A stretch of DNA of 64,000 nucleotides from JAWKNZ01 sp041391425 (GCA_041391425.1 JAWKNZ010000005.1:1-64000), one strand, 5' to 3'; shown: positions 19,106 through 29,420, counted from the first letter of the stretch. A program made the numbers and translations. The notes: generated by a model not told the origin, from the sequence alone.

Positions 19106-19244
19106 CACCCCTCCGTAATGGCTATGAATGAGTCGGTATTATTATAACTATTTTCTGTATTGGCTTAATTTAAATATACCCAAGGCAATTTTCTACGTCA
19201 AGAATGCTAACTAAATTATTTTCATATTTCCGAAAATCAGCTAG

Positions 19245-19922
19245 TTATGGCCATTGAAGTTGGTGGTTTCTAAAATCTATTTTTTCAATTAACCTAAACC
19301 CTATTGTTTTTCCTACCAATATTTTAAAAATAAGACCGTACGCCACTGCAGTAATAGCCAAACCCAAGGTCATTTGGTACAACGAAAAAGCTCTCAACCA
19401 TAACAGAGAGGTTGCAATGATATCCCTATAACCAGAAGCACCGCCAATAAACATATTAGCTAAGACTAAAGTTATCAAAACAACCGAACCGCATAGTAAA
19501 AGATCTATCCCACACCCTAGTATAAGAACTAGTATTTTTCTTAAGATAACTTGAATTTGAAAATCTTTAATTGTACGCAGACCTTGTGGCATAAGACTTG
19601 TTTTAACACTTTGATTCTCTTTTTCTTGTGTATTGCTCAATACCATTCTGTCTGTTTGCTGGTCTTTATGTTCACCTATAGTGGGACTTGCAACATGACT
19701 GACAGTAACATCAGAAGTTTTTTCTTGTTTTTGAGTTCTAAAGTGATCTCTTATAGCAAAATCACTCGAAGTAAAACCCAGCTTACCTTCAACTTCTTTT
19801 GACTGTGGTTTGCCAAGACCCAATCCAGAAGATAACGCTTTAAACTGTACTAATGACAATGAATCTGAAAACCCTTGAAATTCTCGACGATAATCTTGAA
19901 GTGATCTTCTTTCAGATTTCAT
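19245..19922 (-). CDS. RDD-like membrane protein
   Basis: About 225 residues from ATG 19922, which follows GGAGGG; the upstream open extension to 19985 is not needed. The first 110 residues are soluble and polar. The C-terminal part has two or three membrane spans (ILVLILGCGIDLLLCGSVVL, then YQMTLGLAITAVAYGLIFKI) and ends with GKTIGFRLIEKI, the GxxxG-R pattern of RDD-family proteins. The Asp in the first span (GIDLL) fits the family. RDD proteins are inner-membrane proteins of mixed roles, some linked to ion transport. It sits upstream of the XRE-like gene on the same strand, with 139 bp between. Confidence 0.55.
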   Translation of the reverse strand: MKSERRSLQDYRREFQGFSDSLSLVQFKALSSGLGLGKPQSKEVEGKLGFTSSDFAIRDHFRTQKQEKTSDVTVSHVASPTIGEHKDQQTDRMVLSNTQEKENQSVKTSLMPQGLRTIKDFQIQVILRKILVLILGCGIDLLLCGSVVLITLVLANMFIGGASGYRDIIATSLLWLRAFSLYQMTLGLAITAVAYGLIFKILVGKTIGFRLIEKIDFRNHQLQWP

Positions 19923-20322
19923 AATATCCCTCCATTTGCCACCGCACTTAACTAAATTATTGAAAAATATAGTCCGCCAAGCCAATATTTAGCTTAAAAC
20001 GCCTTATAGCTGCTTAATCCAGCATTTCGACATCATCCTAGTCATTAAGCCCGTTACGATTAAATAACGCCAATTTTTTCTTCTCATCTTTTTGGCTCTG
20101 TCAACAGCGATTCTTAAGTAATTCAATTCGGTAAATTCGATATTAATAGGATTATCTAGGATCACTGATATTATACTGAATCATGGTAAGTTTGCATAGG
20201 AACATAAACAAAGCCAAACATGGGATAATATAGGTTCAACAGGGGTGTAAAAAGAGGCAAAAATTCTAAGACTTGCAATCTCCGTATTTTTTTAGACTAA
20301 GTTATCTTTATTGAAGATATCT

Positions 20323-20400
20323 ACTAACGGGAGCAAAACCTATGATAGCTGCGTTACTTTCGTCTCTGCGCCTTGCTCTCATAGGTTTTGCTCCCCTTAG
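20323..20400. repeat. GGGGAGCAAAACC palindromic repeat, copy E (short form)
   Basis: Arms CTAACGGGAGCAAAACC and GGTTTTGCTCCCCTTAG enclose only about 44 bp. Compared with the inverse complement of copy D it matches AAACCTATGATAGCTGCGTT and CTTTCGTCTCTGCGC, then skips about 45 bp. It looks like a deletion derivative of D. Confidence 0.85.
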
Positions 20401-20437
20401 TACTTACACATTGGAGCACAACAGACTTAAACCGCTT

Positions 20438-20785
20438 CTAGAGTACAACTTGTGAAGTTTCTGCGACAGAATGGCCGTTTGTATAACTCCTCGGTTCAGC
20501 TTGAGCTACCCTTTGAAATAAAGCCATTGCACGCTTACGCTCTTCAATACGCGCTTTTTCATCACTTTTTTCCAATTTTTCGGTTGACACTGTATCCAGA
20601 AGACTATGAATAGATTGGATTACGACTTCGAAAGCAGGGTCGGGCAATTTTACCAATTTATTGCGTAATGCTAACCATTCTCCTACCTTACGACTAAGAC
20701 CACCATTATCCATCCGCTCACGTTCTATACTATCGAAATAATAGTAAAGATCAGACAGGTGAAAATGGCGATTAGCAAAGCTCAT
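20438..20785 (-). CDS. Small hypothetical protein
   Basis: A 115-residue soluble protein with no recognised family. It is predicted mostly helical: SDLYYYFDSIERERMDNGG, then RKVGEWLALRNKLVKL, then a Lys/Glu/Arg-rich helix (EKLEKSDEKARIEERKRAMA) and a polar tail. No signal peptide or membrane span is visible. It is divergent from cysS and flanked on its downstream side by repeat E. Codon use looks like that of its neighbours, which is the main support for coding. Confidence 0.55.
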   Translation of the reverse strand: MSFANRHFHLSDLYYYFDSIERERMDNGGLSRKVGEWLALRNKLVKLPDPAFEVVIQSIHSLLDTVSTEKLEKSDEKARIEERKRAMALFQRVAQAEPRSYTNGHSVAETSQVVL

Positions 20786-20980
20786 AAATAATAATTCTGC
20801 CCACTAGCTTGATATAAAAACCGATAGCTTAAATAAGCATCCTACTGTCAAACACTCGATATTCTGGTAATTCGGATATAAACTCAAAATCTAAATATCA
20901 ATTTTAAGGCAATAATTGCATAGCAAATGACCCGTTTTCCATGTTAAAAACAACTTCGCGTTATAAAGGGAGGTTATACG

Positions 20981-22443
20981 TTGCAAGAAATTTACTTAAA
21001 AAACACACTCAGCGGCAAAAAAGAAAAACTCAAAACGATAGAACCTGGCCACGTCAAAATATACGCGTGTGGTGTTACGGTCTATGATGACTGCCATATT
21101 GGGCATGCAATGCAAGCCATTTATTTTGATGTCATACGAAATTATTTAGAATTTGCCGGCTATAAAGTCACTTATGTTAGAAACTACACAGATGTCGACG
21201 ATAAAATCATCGATCGAGCCCAAAAACTTGGAATTTCACCTCGAAAACTAGCGGATGATGTAATTACTTCTAGCATTCGCGATATGAAAGCTTTGGGCTT
21301 ACATCCAGCAACCTACGAACCAAAGGTATCAGAAGTTATTCCAGAAATCATTGAAATGATAAAAGCACTAATAGAGAAGAATGCTGCCTATGCAACACCC
21401 TCCGGAGACGTCTATTATCGAGTAAGAAGCAAAGAAAATTATGGCAAGCTTTCTAACCGCAATCCAGATGATCTTAGATCAGGAACGAGGGAGATAGTGG
21501 AAGGAGATAAAGAAGACGAACTTGACTTTGCTTTATGGAAGCAGGACACTACAAAAGATGCAAGTTGGCAAAGTCCATGGGGATTAGGACGCCCTGGATG
21601 GCATATCGAATGCTCTGCCATGGCAAAAAGGTATTTAGGTAACTCCTTCGATATCCATGGAGGTGGAAGGGATTTAGTCTTTCCTCACCATGAAAATGAA
21701 ATTGCCCAATCTGAATCGGCAAACGGCTGCGAATATGCAACTTATTGGATCCATTCAGGCCTACTCACCATCAACAAGCAGAAAATGTCAAAAGTCTGGG
21801 TAATCATATTTCAATAGATGAATTTTTAAAAAAATGGCCTGCTGAAGTACTAAAATTATGCTATTTCGAACGCCATTACAGCTCAAATATAGACTTTTCT
21901 GATAAAGTTTTCCAACAAGGGCGTAGAAGGCTGCTATTTTTCTATGAAACCTTGCATCAACTCGAAGAAGTTGCCATAGAAAATTCTCAAATCAAATTGG
22001 TAGACGCGTACAAACCAGAAGAATTTATAGCTAAGTTTCATCGCGCTATGAGTGATGATTTTAATACAGCACAAGCTTTAGCAGAACTAAATGGGCTGTT
22101 CAAATTTGCAAATCAAGTCCTTAAAAAGAAAAATGAGGTAGCACGTAACGCCACAGCTTTCACATTAAGTAAACAAATTCATCAAATAGGCAACGTTTTA
22201 GGCTTATTTCAAAGAGAGCCTATGCAATTTATCTTAGAACTAAAACAGCAAGTTCTACCAGAGTTGGGCATAACCGAAAGTGAAATTGACAAAGCAATCA
22301 CTGCTAGAACTCAAGCTCGCAATGAAAAAAATTGGCAAGAAAGCGATGCTATCCGAGACGAATTACTTTCTAAAGGAATTGAGCTACGCGACTCATCACA
22401 AGGAACACAGTGGGGAATCGCTAAGCAATTAGGTGATCATTAA
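20981..22443 (+). CDS. cysS: Cysteinyl-tRNA synthetase, interrupted by a one-base deletion in KMSKS
   Basis: Two overlapping frames encode a complete CysRS of about 487 residues. Frame 1 starts at TTG 20981 after a strong AGGGAGG. It carries the HIGH-type HIGHAMQA (with the zinc Cys in YACGVTVYDD), then RPGWHIECSAM and GGGRDLVFPHHENE. Frame 2 continues with SLGNHISIDEFLKKW. The join lies inside the KMSKS loop: the sequence has four A (21790-21793) where five give KMSKSLGN. The enzyme charges tRNA-Cys and is essential with no second copy seen here. A homopolymer sequencing error or transcriptional slippage is therefore more likely than loss. The stop overlaps the start of hutI by one base. Confidence 0.88.
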
Positions 22444-23684
22444 TGACTGAACTATTCATCCATAATATTTCTGAGCTCGTAACTTTAGAGCCTCTTGCAT
22501 TTCAAAAAAAAGTGGTAGAAATTGAAAATAAAGATTTAGGAACCTACCACAATGCTTGGCTTTGGATCAAAGATGGAAAGATTTTTGGTTACGGTGATAA
22601 AGAAACTAAGCCTGATTTCAAAATTTGTGAAAACATAATTGATGCAAAACAAAAGTTAATTCTACCTGGTCTTATCGATTCTCATACCCACCCACTTTAT
22701 GCAGGATCTAGACATGATGAATTTGCAATGAGATTAGATGGAAAAACTTATCAAGAAATTGCACAAGCTGGTGGAGGTATCAAAGCAACTGTACGAGCAA
22801 CCAGAGAGGCTTCTGACGAAACTCTTCTGGAATTAGCAAGAAAGCGTTTTAAAAATTTTTTAAGTAAGGGCGTAACCACGATAGAAGCAAAGTCCGGTTA
22901 TGGGCTATCCCCAAGTGAAGAAATTCGCGAGTTAGAAATTCTTAATTACGCAGCCCAAGAGACAAATCAGCTAGTCATTACAACTTGCTTGGGATTGCAT
23001 GCCTTGCCACCTGAATTTAAAGACAATAAAGCATTCGTCAAATTATTGACGGATGAGTTGTTACCAGAAGTAGCAAGCCGTAAGCTTGCAATGTATGTGG
23101 ATGCTTTCATTGAAAACGGTTATTTTACAGTTAGTGATTGTGAACCATATTTCCAGAAAGCCTCAGACCTCGGGCTAAAGATTCGCATCCACGCAGATGA
23201 ATTCTCCGATGCCGGGGCTGCATCAGCCGCCGCTCAATGGCAGGCATCAAGTGCAGATCATTTACAATTTGCCAGTGACGATGGTATCAGCCTTATGGCA
23301 GAAAAAGGGGTCATAGCAACCCTTCTCCCAGGAACGTCTCTCTACACCACGATTCCCTTTACTCAAGCCCGAAGGTTTATACAACGAGGCTGCGGCATAG
23401 CCCTCGCGACCGATTTCAATCCTGGCAGCTGCTTAGTAGATAATTTAGCCATGATGGCAACCATTGGAGCTTTACATTGTGGTTTAAAAGCAGCTGAGGC
23501 GATTGCAGCAGTCACCTACGTCCCTGCTGTCTCACTCGGACTTGGACACCACAAAGGCGCCTTAGCCAAAGGCTATGACGCCGATTTTCTAATCTATGAT
23601 GTCGAATCAGCAACAGAATGGTTGGCCGATATGGGACGTACTAAGCCTTCTAAGGTATGGATTCAAGGGGTTCAGCAAATATAA
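22443..23684 (+). CDS. hutI: Imidazolonepropionase
   Basis: The 413-residue enzyme has normal HutI length. It shows the amidohydrolase zinc motif SHTHPLYAGSRHDEF (His81, His83), GGGIKATVRATR, KSGYGLS, a zinc His in IHADEFSD, and ATDFNPGS with the catalytic Asp. It opens the ring of 4-imidazolone-5-propionate to formiminoglutamate, step 3 of histidine catabolism. The ATG overlaps the cysS stop (TAATG), so the two are translationally coupled. No other hut gene lies in the window, so the pathway genes must be scattered if complete. Confidence 0.95.
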   Translation: MTELFIHNISELVTLEPLAFQKKVVEIENKDLGTYHNAWLWIKDGKIFGYGDKETKPDFKICENIIDAKQKLILPGLIDSHTHPLYAGSRHDEFAMRLDGKTYQEIAQAGGGIKATVRATREASDETLLELARKRFKNFLSKGVTTIEAKSGYGLSPSEEIRELEILNYAAQETNQLVITTCLGLHALPPEFKDNKAFVKLLTDELLPEVASRKLAMYVDAFIENGYFTVSDCEPYFQKASDLGLKIRIHADEFSDAGAASAAAQWQASSADHLQFASDDGISLMAEKGVIATLLPGTSLYTTIPFTQARRFIQRGCGIALATDFNPGSCLVDNLAMMATIGALHCGLKAAEAIAAVTYVPAVSLGLGHHKGALAKGYDADFLIYDVESATEWLADMGRTKPSKVWIQGVQQI

Positions 23685-23977
23685 CCAGATAATAGGGCAA
23701 ATACTCACAACAGAATCGCAATTTATTTATTACAAAAAACATTTACAAAGCTGCACTATGGCAATAAATAGATTACTTCGCCCGTTTTAGTCCATAGGTA
23801 AGTGTTACCGAGAGCAATTGGTGTTGCCAGTAGGAACTTCTATAACGAAAAATGGCGGAACTCTAACCTACGGATCAATCACCCCTACCCTAGGATCAGG
23901 TGGCGATATTTTCCCATAAATCTAAATCCAGCCATGTCATTGATATCCAGCAACAAATAATAGAAGGGGTTAGCCAC
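23685..23977. other. Intergenic region between convergent hutI and greA
   Basis: About 290 bp between two convergent genes. No gene, repeat copy or clear terminator hairpin is evident. Confidence 0.4.
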
Positions 23978-24454
23978 TCAATACCGAATATCTAAAATAA
24001 CGAATTCCTTTATCCCCTTAGGAACTTTGATCTCCACCACATCATCAAGCTCCTTACCCATCAACGCCTTAGCTATAGGAGAACTTACTGAGATTTTTCC
24101 AGCCTCTATATCGGCCTCAAGGTCTCCAACAATCCGATAAGTTTTCTTCTCACTACTTTCTTCATCTTCTAAGGTAACAAAAGCACCAAACTTAACAGTA
24201 TCCACCGCCTGGCCCTCATAATCTACCACTTGGGCTCTAGCAAGCTTATCTTCAAGATCATTAATACGCGCTTCTATAAAGCCCTGTTTTTCCCGTGCGG
24301 CGTGATATTCAGCGTTTTCTTTCAGATCACCATGTGAGCGTGCTTCAGCAATTTCTTCAATAACCTTTGGGCGCTCAACAGTTTTCAAACTATTTAATTC
24401 TGCTGACAGGGACGCATACCCATCTTTTGTAAATGGTACCATTTCAATAGACAT
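23978..24454 (-). CDS. greA: Transcription elongation factor GreA
   Basis: The 158-residue product from ATG 24454 (preceded by AAGGACAAGGG) is a standard GreA. An 11-codon upstream extension is open but unlikely. The N-terminal coiled coil carries the acidic tip GDLKENAEYHAAREKQ (Asp and Glu that act in the RNA polymerase secondary channel), followed by the FKBP-like domain with SPIAKALMGKELDD. GreA rescues backtracked polymerase by stimulating transcript cleavage. It is downstream of the FadL-like gene's start and runs in the same direction. Confidence 0.95.
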   Translation of the reverse strand: MSIEMVPFTKDGYASLSAELNSLKTVERPKVIEEIAEARSHGDLKENAEYHAAREKQGFIEARINDLEDKLARAQVVDYEGQAVDTVKFGAFVTLEDEESSEKKTYRIVGDLEADIEAGKISVSSPIAKALMGKELDDVVEIKVPKGIKEFVILDIRY

Positions 24455-24588
24455 AACCCTTGTCCTTTCATTCACTCGGAGAGGCAAGAACGAGACACCC
24501 GCTTACCAGCCTAAAATTCCAATTATATAAGGATTTAAGCTCAAAGGCAATTCTAACCGGATTTGATATCGATAATGCAGAGAATCCC

Positions 24589-26013
24589 TCAAATACTATG
24601 AGAAATCGAAAAGGCCAAAGTCCGCGCATCTGCCTCAATTTCTTGCACGGTCAGATCGCCAGTTTTTTGAGCTTCACCTACTCCTTGCTGCAAAACAACC
24701 CCAAGGGACATTTGGCTATTAGGCTGAACCCATGCTAAAAAGATAGATTCTCCAATATAATCAATATGATCTCTTTGTTTCGTCTTCTTATGATCAATCT
24801 TAGCCCTAGCATCATTGTTCGTAAAAAGCCCCAAGCGGATAGGAACCGAGGGCTTTAAATAGTATTCCATACCTGTTGCAAAATTAAGCACCATATCCTT
24901 TTGATAACCTGCATATTTAGCATCGTTAACAGCATCATGCCAGGTGGCATCAAATGAAAATAATGTCCTTGGAGTTGCAAACCATGCAAATCCAAGCCTT
25001 GCCTCTGTTGGCATACTTCCCAGAGCGTCATCATATTCAGGAAGGATGCCCAAATGGGTAAGCTCAGCCAACTTATCTCCTGAATTACCCGTCGAAGAAA
25101 TAGTCACAGCTTGATTATTTGCCAAACTATCCGAAACACTTTGGCCGACTTTCATCTGCATTTGTTCAAAGCTCTGCTCGAATTTATTCTTCAGCCAAGT
25201 TCCTCCTTTAACTGTCACCCCAAGAGAAAACCGTCCTAAGAAAGCATATTGAAGCCCCAATACCGGTTGTAGCCCTGCGGCCTGTAGGTTAGCACGAATA
25301 TTTTGTGCTTGATGGGTAACGTCAGAACTAAGAGTCTCACTGCCATCATCTTGTTTGATGATCGACTGCCCACGACTTTCCTGATACTCTTGCACTAATT
25401 CTTCAACCGAAACATAGTTTAAAGATAGTCCAATAGAAAAAGAACTAGAAATACGCTTAGAGGCAGCTATCCCATAAAAATATGTCGATCCACGGACGTT
25501 TACTGCACGGTGAAAGCGGGAAATTTTCACATTAACCGGATCAATCCCAGGATTTTTAATCGTAGCAGTGGCATCAGTAATCAAGTCATCTTGATCCTTT
25601 AATTCCGAATCAGTGGAAAATACACCAAAAGCCACCACGAGCCCATTAGAAACGTTATCAAGTTTTTGCAAGACTCCAAAGAAAGAAGGAATAGCACCGC
25701 CACTATTTTCCACAAAGTCCTCTGATCCCAGTGTCTTCTTATAAGTTATTTTTTTAGTAAAAAACGCATTAGCAGAGCCAGAAACATCATTTGAAAGGGC
25801 AAAACCTAAACCACCTGGATTATAAAAAACCCCGGAAGCATCGTCTGAGACAGCTCCGAAAGCACCCCCTAATCCAATAGCACGGTCACCAATAATCAAG
25901 TTTCTATAGTGGAACTGATCAGCTAAGAGCGGAGATGCACTGATACCAAAAGCCACAACTGCCAAAAGCTTCCCTACTGTCTTCCTCGCTACAACCCTGT
26001 AGTCTATACTCAT
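24589..26013 (-). CDS. OmpP1/FadL-type outer-membrane transporter
   Basis: The 474-residue protein has an N-terminal signal peptide (LLAVVAFGISASPLLA, cleavage near residue 31). The FadL-family signature follows: GDRAIGLGGAFGAVSDDASG then VFYNPGGLGFA. Family members form 14-strand barrels that pass long-chain fatty acids or other hydrophobic compounds. The remainder shows alternating strands. The C-terminus (LAFSISHSI) lacks a terminal Phe. ATG 26013 follows GAGG. It lies 31 bp downstream of the M48 protease gene, so the two form an operon, which suggests a linked envelope role. Substrate is not determinable. Confidence 0.85.
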   Translation of the reverse strand: MSIDYRVVARKTVGKLLAVVAFGISASPLLADQFHYRNLIIGDRAIGLGGAFGAVSDDASGVFYNPGGLGFALSNDVSGSANAFFTKKITYKKTLGSEDFVENSGGAIPSFFGVLQKLDNVSNGLVVAFGVFSTDSELKDQDDLITDATATIKNPGIDPVNVKISRFHRAVNVRGSTYFYGIAASKRISSSFSIGLSLNYVSVEELVQEYQESRGQSIIKQDDGSETLSSDVTHQAQNIRANLQAAGLQPVLGLQYAFLGRFSLGVTVKGGTWLKNKFEQSFEQMQMKVGQSVSDSLANNQAVTISSTGNSGDKLAELTHLGILPEYDDALGSMPTEARLGFAWFATPRTLFSFDATWHDAVNDAKYAGYQKDMVLNFATGMEYYLKPSVPIRLGLFTNNDARAKIDHKKTKQRDHIDYIGESIFLAWVQPNSQMSLGVVLQQGVGEAQKTGDLTVQEIEADARTLAFSISHSI

Positions 26014-26044
26014 TATAACCTCATCGAATTCGGGTATGATTACT

Positions 26045-27030
26045 CTATTTTACTTTAGGCTCTGGTAATAAATCTTTATGCTTCATAAAACGATCTTTTC
26101 CAGATGCTCCAACGATTTCTGATGCTTTCATTTCTTTTAGTAGACCACTGATGCGTTTACGGCGCTCAGAGATCTTAGGATGGGTTTTAGATAAAACTTT
26201 CATATCCAAGTTCTTTTTCTTCTTTTGTAGACGTTTAAGAAATTTCAATAACGCCCTAGGCTCATACCCAGCACGAATCGCATACTTAACTCCCTCATGG
26301 TCAGCTTCAAACTCAAGTTTTTTATCCAAACCTTTTTCCATGATTACAGACATTCCGGCTTTAGCAGCTTGTAAAATACCAAAACCAGCATTAGTCGCTC
26401 CTCCAGCATAGCGGGTAATCAATGTAGCAAGTTCCGACTTTGATTCTGGCTTAGGGCGTTCTCTTACAGTCGTTTCAATGTAAGCTTTAGATTTCTTTTT
26501 CTTTTTATCGCTTTCGTTAGCTTCCTTCTCAAGCTCTCTTTCTTTCATAGCTTTCAAAGTATTAAACATATGCTGTTTTCCCACATGAGCCACCTCATGA
26601 CCGAGAATCATGGCCAGCTCCGCTTCGTCAACAGCAGCTCGAAGAGTTCCCAAAGTCACCAAAATATACCCACCGGGGCACGCAAAAGCATTGACAACAT
26701 CACTATCTAAGACTGCAATCATATATTTACGTTCAGGATAGTCCCCGTAACTCGCAACATAACTTGCAACTTGATTAATATAGCCAATCATCTCTTGATT
26801 GCCAAAAGAACCATAATACTGCAATAAACGCCCGGCCATATTGCGGCCTACTTCAACCTCGGCCTGATACTCTTCTAATTTCTCTCGTTCCTTTGGAGAT
26901 AACTTAGAGACAAGAGCATCTTCTCCTTTTTCTCATTTGTAGTAGAAGTGCAGGATAAAAACCCAAAAACACCAGACGTTGTCATTGCAAAAAGCAACAA
27001 AGGGATCGCAGATTTAACTTTATTGAACAT
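26045..27030 (-). CDS. M48-family metalloprotease lipoprotein, frameshifted near the N-terminus
   Basis: About 328 residues if the frames are joined. The main frame holds an M48 protease: the zinc motif HEVAHVGKQH, a later zinc Glu in EFEADHEGVKYA, and a KTHPKISERRKRI tail. The upstream frame from ATG 27030 (after GGAGC) gives a signal peptide ending GFLSC, a lipobox, then continues up to a run of five T at 26927-26931. Six would join the frames into ...NEKKGEDALVSKLSPKE. As written, only a start at 26839 or an internal one yields active product without export. M48 lipoproteins of this type are periplasmic quality-control proteases. It is followed in the operon by a FadL-like gene and preceded by an SH3 protein gene. 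Confidence 0.82.
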
Positions 27031-27269
27031 TTAAAGCTCCATGACAGAGGCTAATCAAACACTAGAAGCTGCCTGACATCCATGGTTTTTACATTCTACC
27101 AGGAAAAGTACGCCCCAAATGGGCGCATAACTCCGGCCGGACAGTTTCCTTAAATCACATTAACCAGCTGAATCCTTCATACAGAAAAACCAACCTTAGT
27201 AAAGCAGCTAACCGATTTTGTTGGGGCAGTTGCATAATAAGGAAAAATTTCTCTAACTCTTGTACTTAT

Positions 27270-27390
27270 CAAAGGGGAGCGAAGCCCAATCAGACAAGGT
27301 TTACCTAAAAAACATAAGGAGAAGTACATTTAGTTCAATGACGAATGTTTTTTAGACGTAAAACAGTGTGATAGGTTTTACTCCTCTTAA
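27270..27390. repeat. GGGGAGCAAAACC palindromic repeat, copy F
   Basis: Arms AAAGGGGAGCGAAGCCCAATCAGACAAGG-like (from 27270) and TGTGATAGGTTTTACTCCTCTTAA (to 27390) are more degenerate than in copies C-E. TTACCTAAAAAACAT and GTTTTTTAGACGTAA form an inner stem as in copies B and C. It separates the SH3 gene from the M48 gene. Confidence 0.75.
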
Positions 27391-27511
27391 CAGCTAGAAT
27401 TTCGTATCTATAATGTTAAATGATGAGTGCAAATTAATCAATGATTTGAAAAAATTTTCTATGAGAAGATCACTATTTAATATAAAAAAAGTCATGTATT
27501 AGTAAAAAATC

Positions 27512-28048
27512 CTATTTTACCTTTTTTTCAATCTCGGCAAATACAGCATCCCCCAAAGCCTCAATCTTCGATTCGTCGGTCACAATATCTTCCATTAGAA
27601 AGACCATACGTAAATTAGGTTTTACATTACCAGCAAACGCCGTTTCATCGCTTTCATCAAGTCCACGCACCCCCATTACAGCTGAACGGGCACGATTCGA
27701 ATCAGGATTGTCACTTTCTCGGCCCTGTTTGACCACTTTTTGAATTACACTGGTCAACGTAGAAGGGCTACCTTTTTTTAACTTAACTTTCATCACAGAA
27801 ACAAAGCCAGTCTTTCCACCTGCTTTAACGTTCCAATACATGCCTTTACGGGAAATCGTTTCTACAGCGTCACCTTTTTTAAGGGTTGTAATCGTGTCTG
27901 CATCCTTATTAGGTTCTGCAAAAACCTTAACCCCATCTTTTTTCGCTTCTACAAGCGAAGAAGCAAAGCTTAGCTGACTTACAAAAAACATATTTGCAAG
28001 AAAAACTATCCGTAAAATTAAGGTAAATTTACCTATTGAAGCTTTCAT
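27512..28048 (-). CDS. Secreted bacterial SH3-domain protein
   Basis: The 178-residue protein has a signal peptide (hydrophobic core ILRIVFLANMFFVSQLSFA, cleavage near residue 30). A bacterial SH3 domain follows: VKVFAEPNKDADTITTLKKG then VETISRKGMYWNVKAGGKTGFV. The C-terminal 80 residues are polar and not recognised. Such domains bind peptidoglycan or anchor envelope enzymes. It precedes the M48 protease lipoprotein on the same strand across repeat F, a pairing consistent with a shared periplasmic task. Whether one transcript covers both is uncertain because of the 480-bp gap. Confidence 0.75.
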   Translation of the reverse strand: MKASIGKFTLILRIVFLANMFFVSQLSFASSLVEAKKDGVKVFAEPNKDADTITTLKKGDAVETISRKGMYWNVKAGGKTGFVSVMKVKLKKGSPSTLTSVIQKVVKQGRESDNPDSNRARSAVMGVRGLDESDETAFAGNVKPNLRMVFLMEDIVTDESKIEALGDAVFAEIEKKVK

Positions 28049-28184
28049 ACAAAAACACCCGCCTTACTTGTTAAATGGTACAAACTTCTTCATATCTTAC
28101 CAAATAGTACCGCAGCCTCCCAATGGTCTATCTGAGTTATTGCGATATACTAGCCATCGGCCAATATTGGATATACTTTATCGA

Positions 28185-29420
28185 TTAAGAAATTCTTAAA
28201 CGATAATAGTGCTTTTTCCCTTTACGAATGAGACACCCATCCTTCAAAAAGACTTCTTCTCTACTGACCATATATTTGACATCGTCAATCTTTTTGCCAT
28301 TTAATGTCAACCCACCCTGCTGGATTAATCGACGCCCTTCTGCTTTAGAGGACAAAATTTTACTTTCCATCAAAAGATCTAATATATTCATACTATCATT
28401 AAAGTTAGACTTGGATATAAACACCTCAGGTTCATTTCCAGTCCCGCCTCTAGATCCACCGGAAAAGAGCTGGGCTGCAGTAATTTTAGCCTTATCAGCT
28501 TCTTCTTCCCCATGGACTAATTTCGTAATTTCAAAAGCTAGGCGCACTTTACTCTCATTTAACTCCTTACCTTCTCGAGAGCTTAAATCTTCAATTTCAT
28601 CCATGTCCAGTTCAGTTAAATACATAAGAAGTTTCTTAACACTATTATCCTCAACATTACGCCAATATTGAAAAAAATCAAAAGGCGCTGTTTTGTTTGG
28701 ATCTAACCAGACAGCTCCACTTTCTGTCTTACCCATCTTCCGTCCATCAGATGTCGTCAATAAAGGAAATGTCAAACAAAAGCTCTTTTCAGTAGTAACG
28801 CGCCGAACAAGATCGACTCCCGATAACATATTACTCCATTGATCATCCCCTCCAAGTTGGACCGTAACACCGAGGCGACGGTTAAGCTCCAAAAAGTCAT
28901 AGCTCTGTAAAATCATGTAATTAAACTCTAAAAAAGTAAGACCTTTTTCTAAGCGTTGCTTAAAGCATTCAGCAGTTAACATTCGATTGACGCTAAAATT
29001 CTTGCCGTACTCGCGCATAAACTCTAAATAGTTCAACGGAAGCAACCAGTCCGCATTATTAACCAGCTCACCTTTGTCTGAATCATTTAAATCGATAAAC
29101 CTATGCAGCTGTTTTCGAAAACAAGCTATATTGTGCTCAATAGCTTCATCATCCAACATTTTTCTCAAATCACTTTTGCCACTAGGATCTCCAACTATAG
29201 CTGTCCCACCACCGACAAGAGCAACAGCTTTATGCCCAGCCTTCTGCCATCTCCGCAAAATCATAGCACCTAGAAAGTGCCCTACATGCAGACTATCCGC
29301 TGTCGGATCAAATCCTAAATAAGCAACCCGAGGTTTCTCCTCTAAGTGTAGACCTAATTCATCTTCATGGTTGACCTGAGCAATTAAGCCACGTCGGCCC
29401 ATTTCATTTATAAAATCCAT
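28185..29420 (-). CDS. tyrS: Tyrosyl-tRNA synthetase
   Basis: About 411 residues from ATG 29420, which follows GGAGATTGG; the upstream open extension to 29510 has no ribosome binding site and is rejected. Class I motifs are the HIGH-type HVGH (residues 45-48) and KMGKT (KMSKS equivalent, about residue 230). The tyrosine-site pattern YDFLELNRRLGVTVQLGGDDQW is present. An S4 RNA-binding domain lies at the C-terminus (EGRRLIQQGGLTLNGKKI). It charges tRNA-Tyr in the cytoplasm. It appears to be monocistronic. Confidence 0.96.
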   Translation of the reverse strand: MDFINEMGRRGLIAQVNHEDELGLHLEEKPRVAYLGFDPTADSLHVGHFLGAMILRRWQKAGHKAVALVGGGTAIVGDPSGKSDLRKMLDDEAIEHNIACFRKQLHRFIDLNDSDKGELVNNADWLLPLNYLEFMREYGKNFSVNRMLTAECFKQRLEKGLTFLEFNYMILQSYDFLELNRRLGVTVQLGGDDQWSNMLSGVDLVRRVTTEKSFCLTFPLLTTSDGRKMGKTESGAVWLDPNKTAPFDFFQYWRNVEDNSVKKLLMYLTELDMDEIEDLSSREGKELNESKVRLAFEITKLVHGEEEADKAKITAAQLFSGGSRGGTGNEPEVFISKSNFNDSMNILDLLMESKILSSKAEGRRLIQQGGLTLNGKKIDDVKYMVSREEVFLKDGCLIRKGKKHYYRLRIS

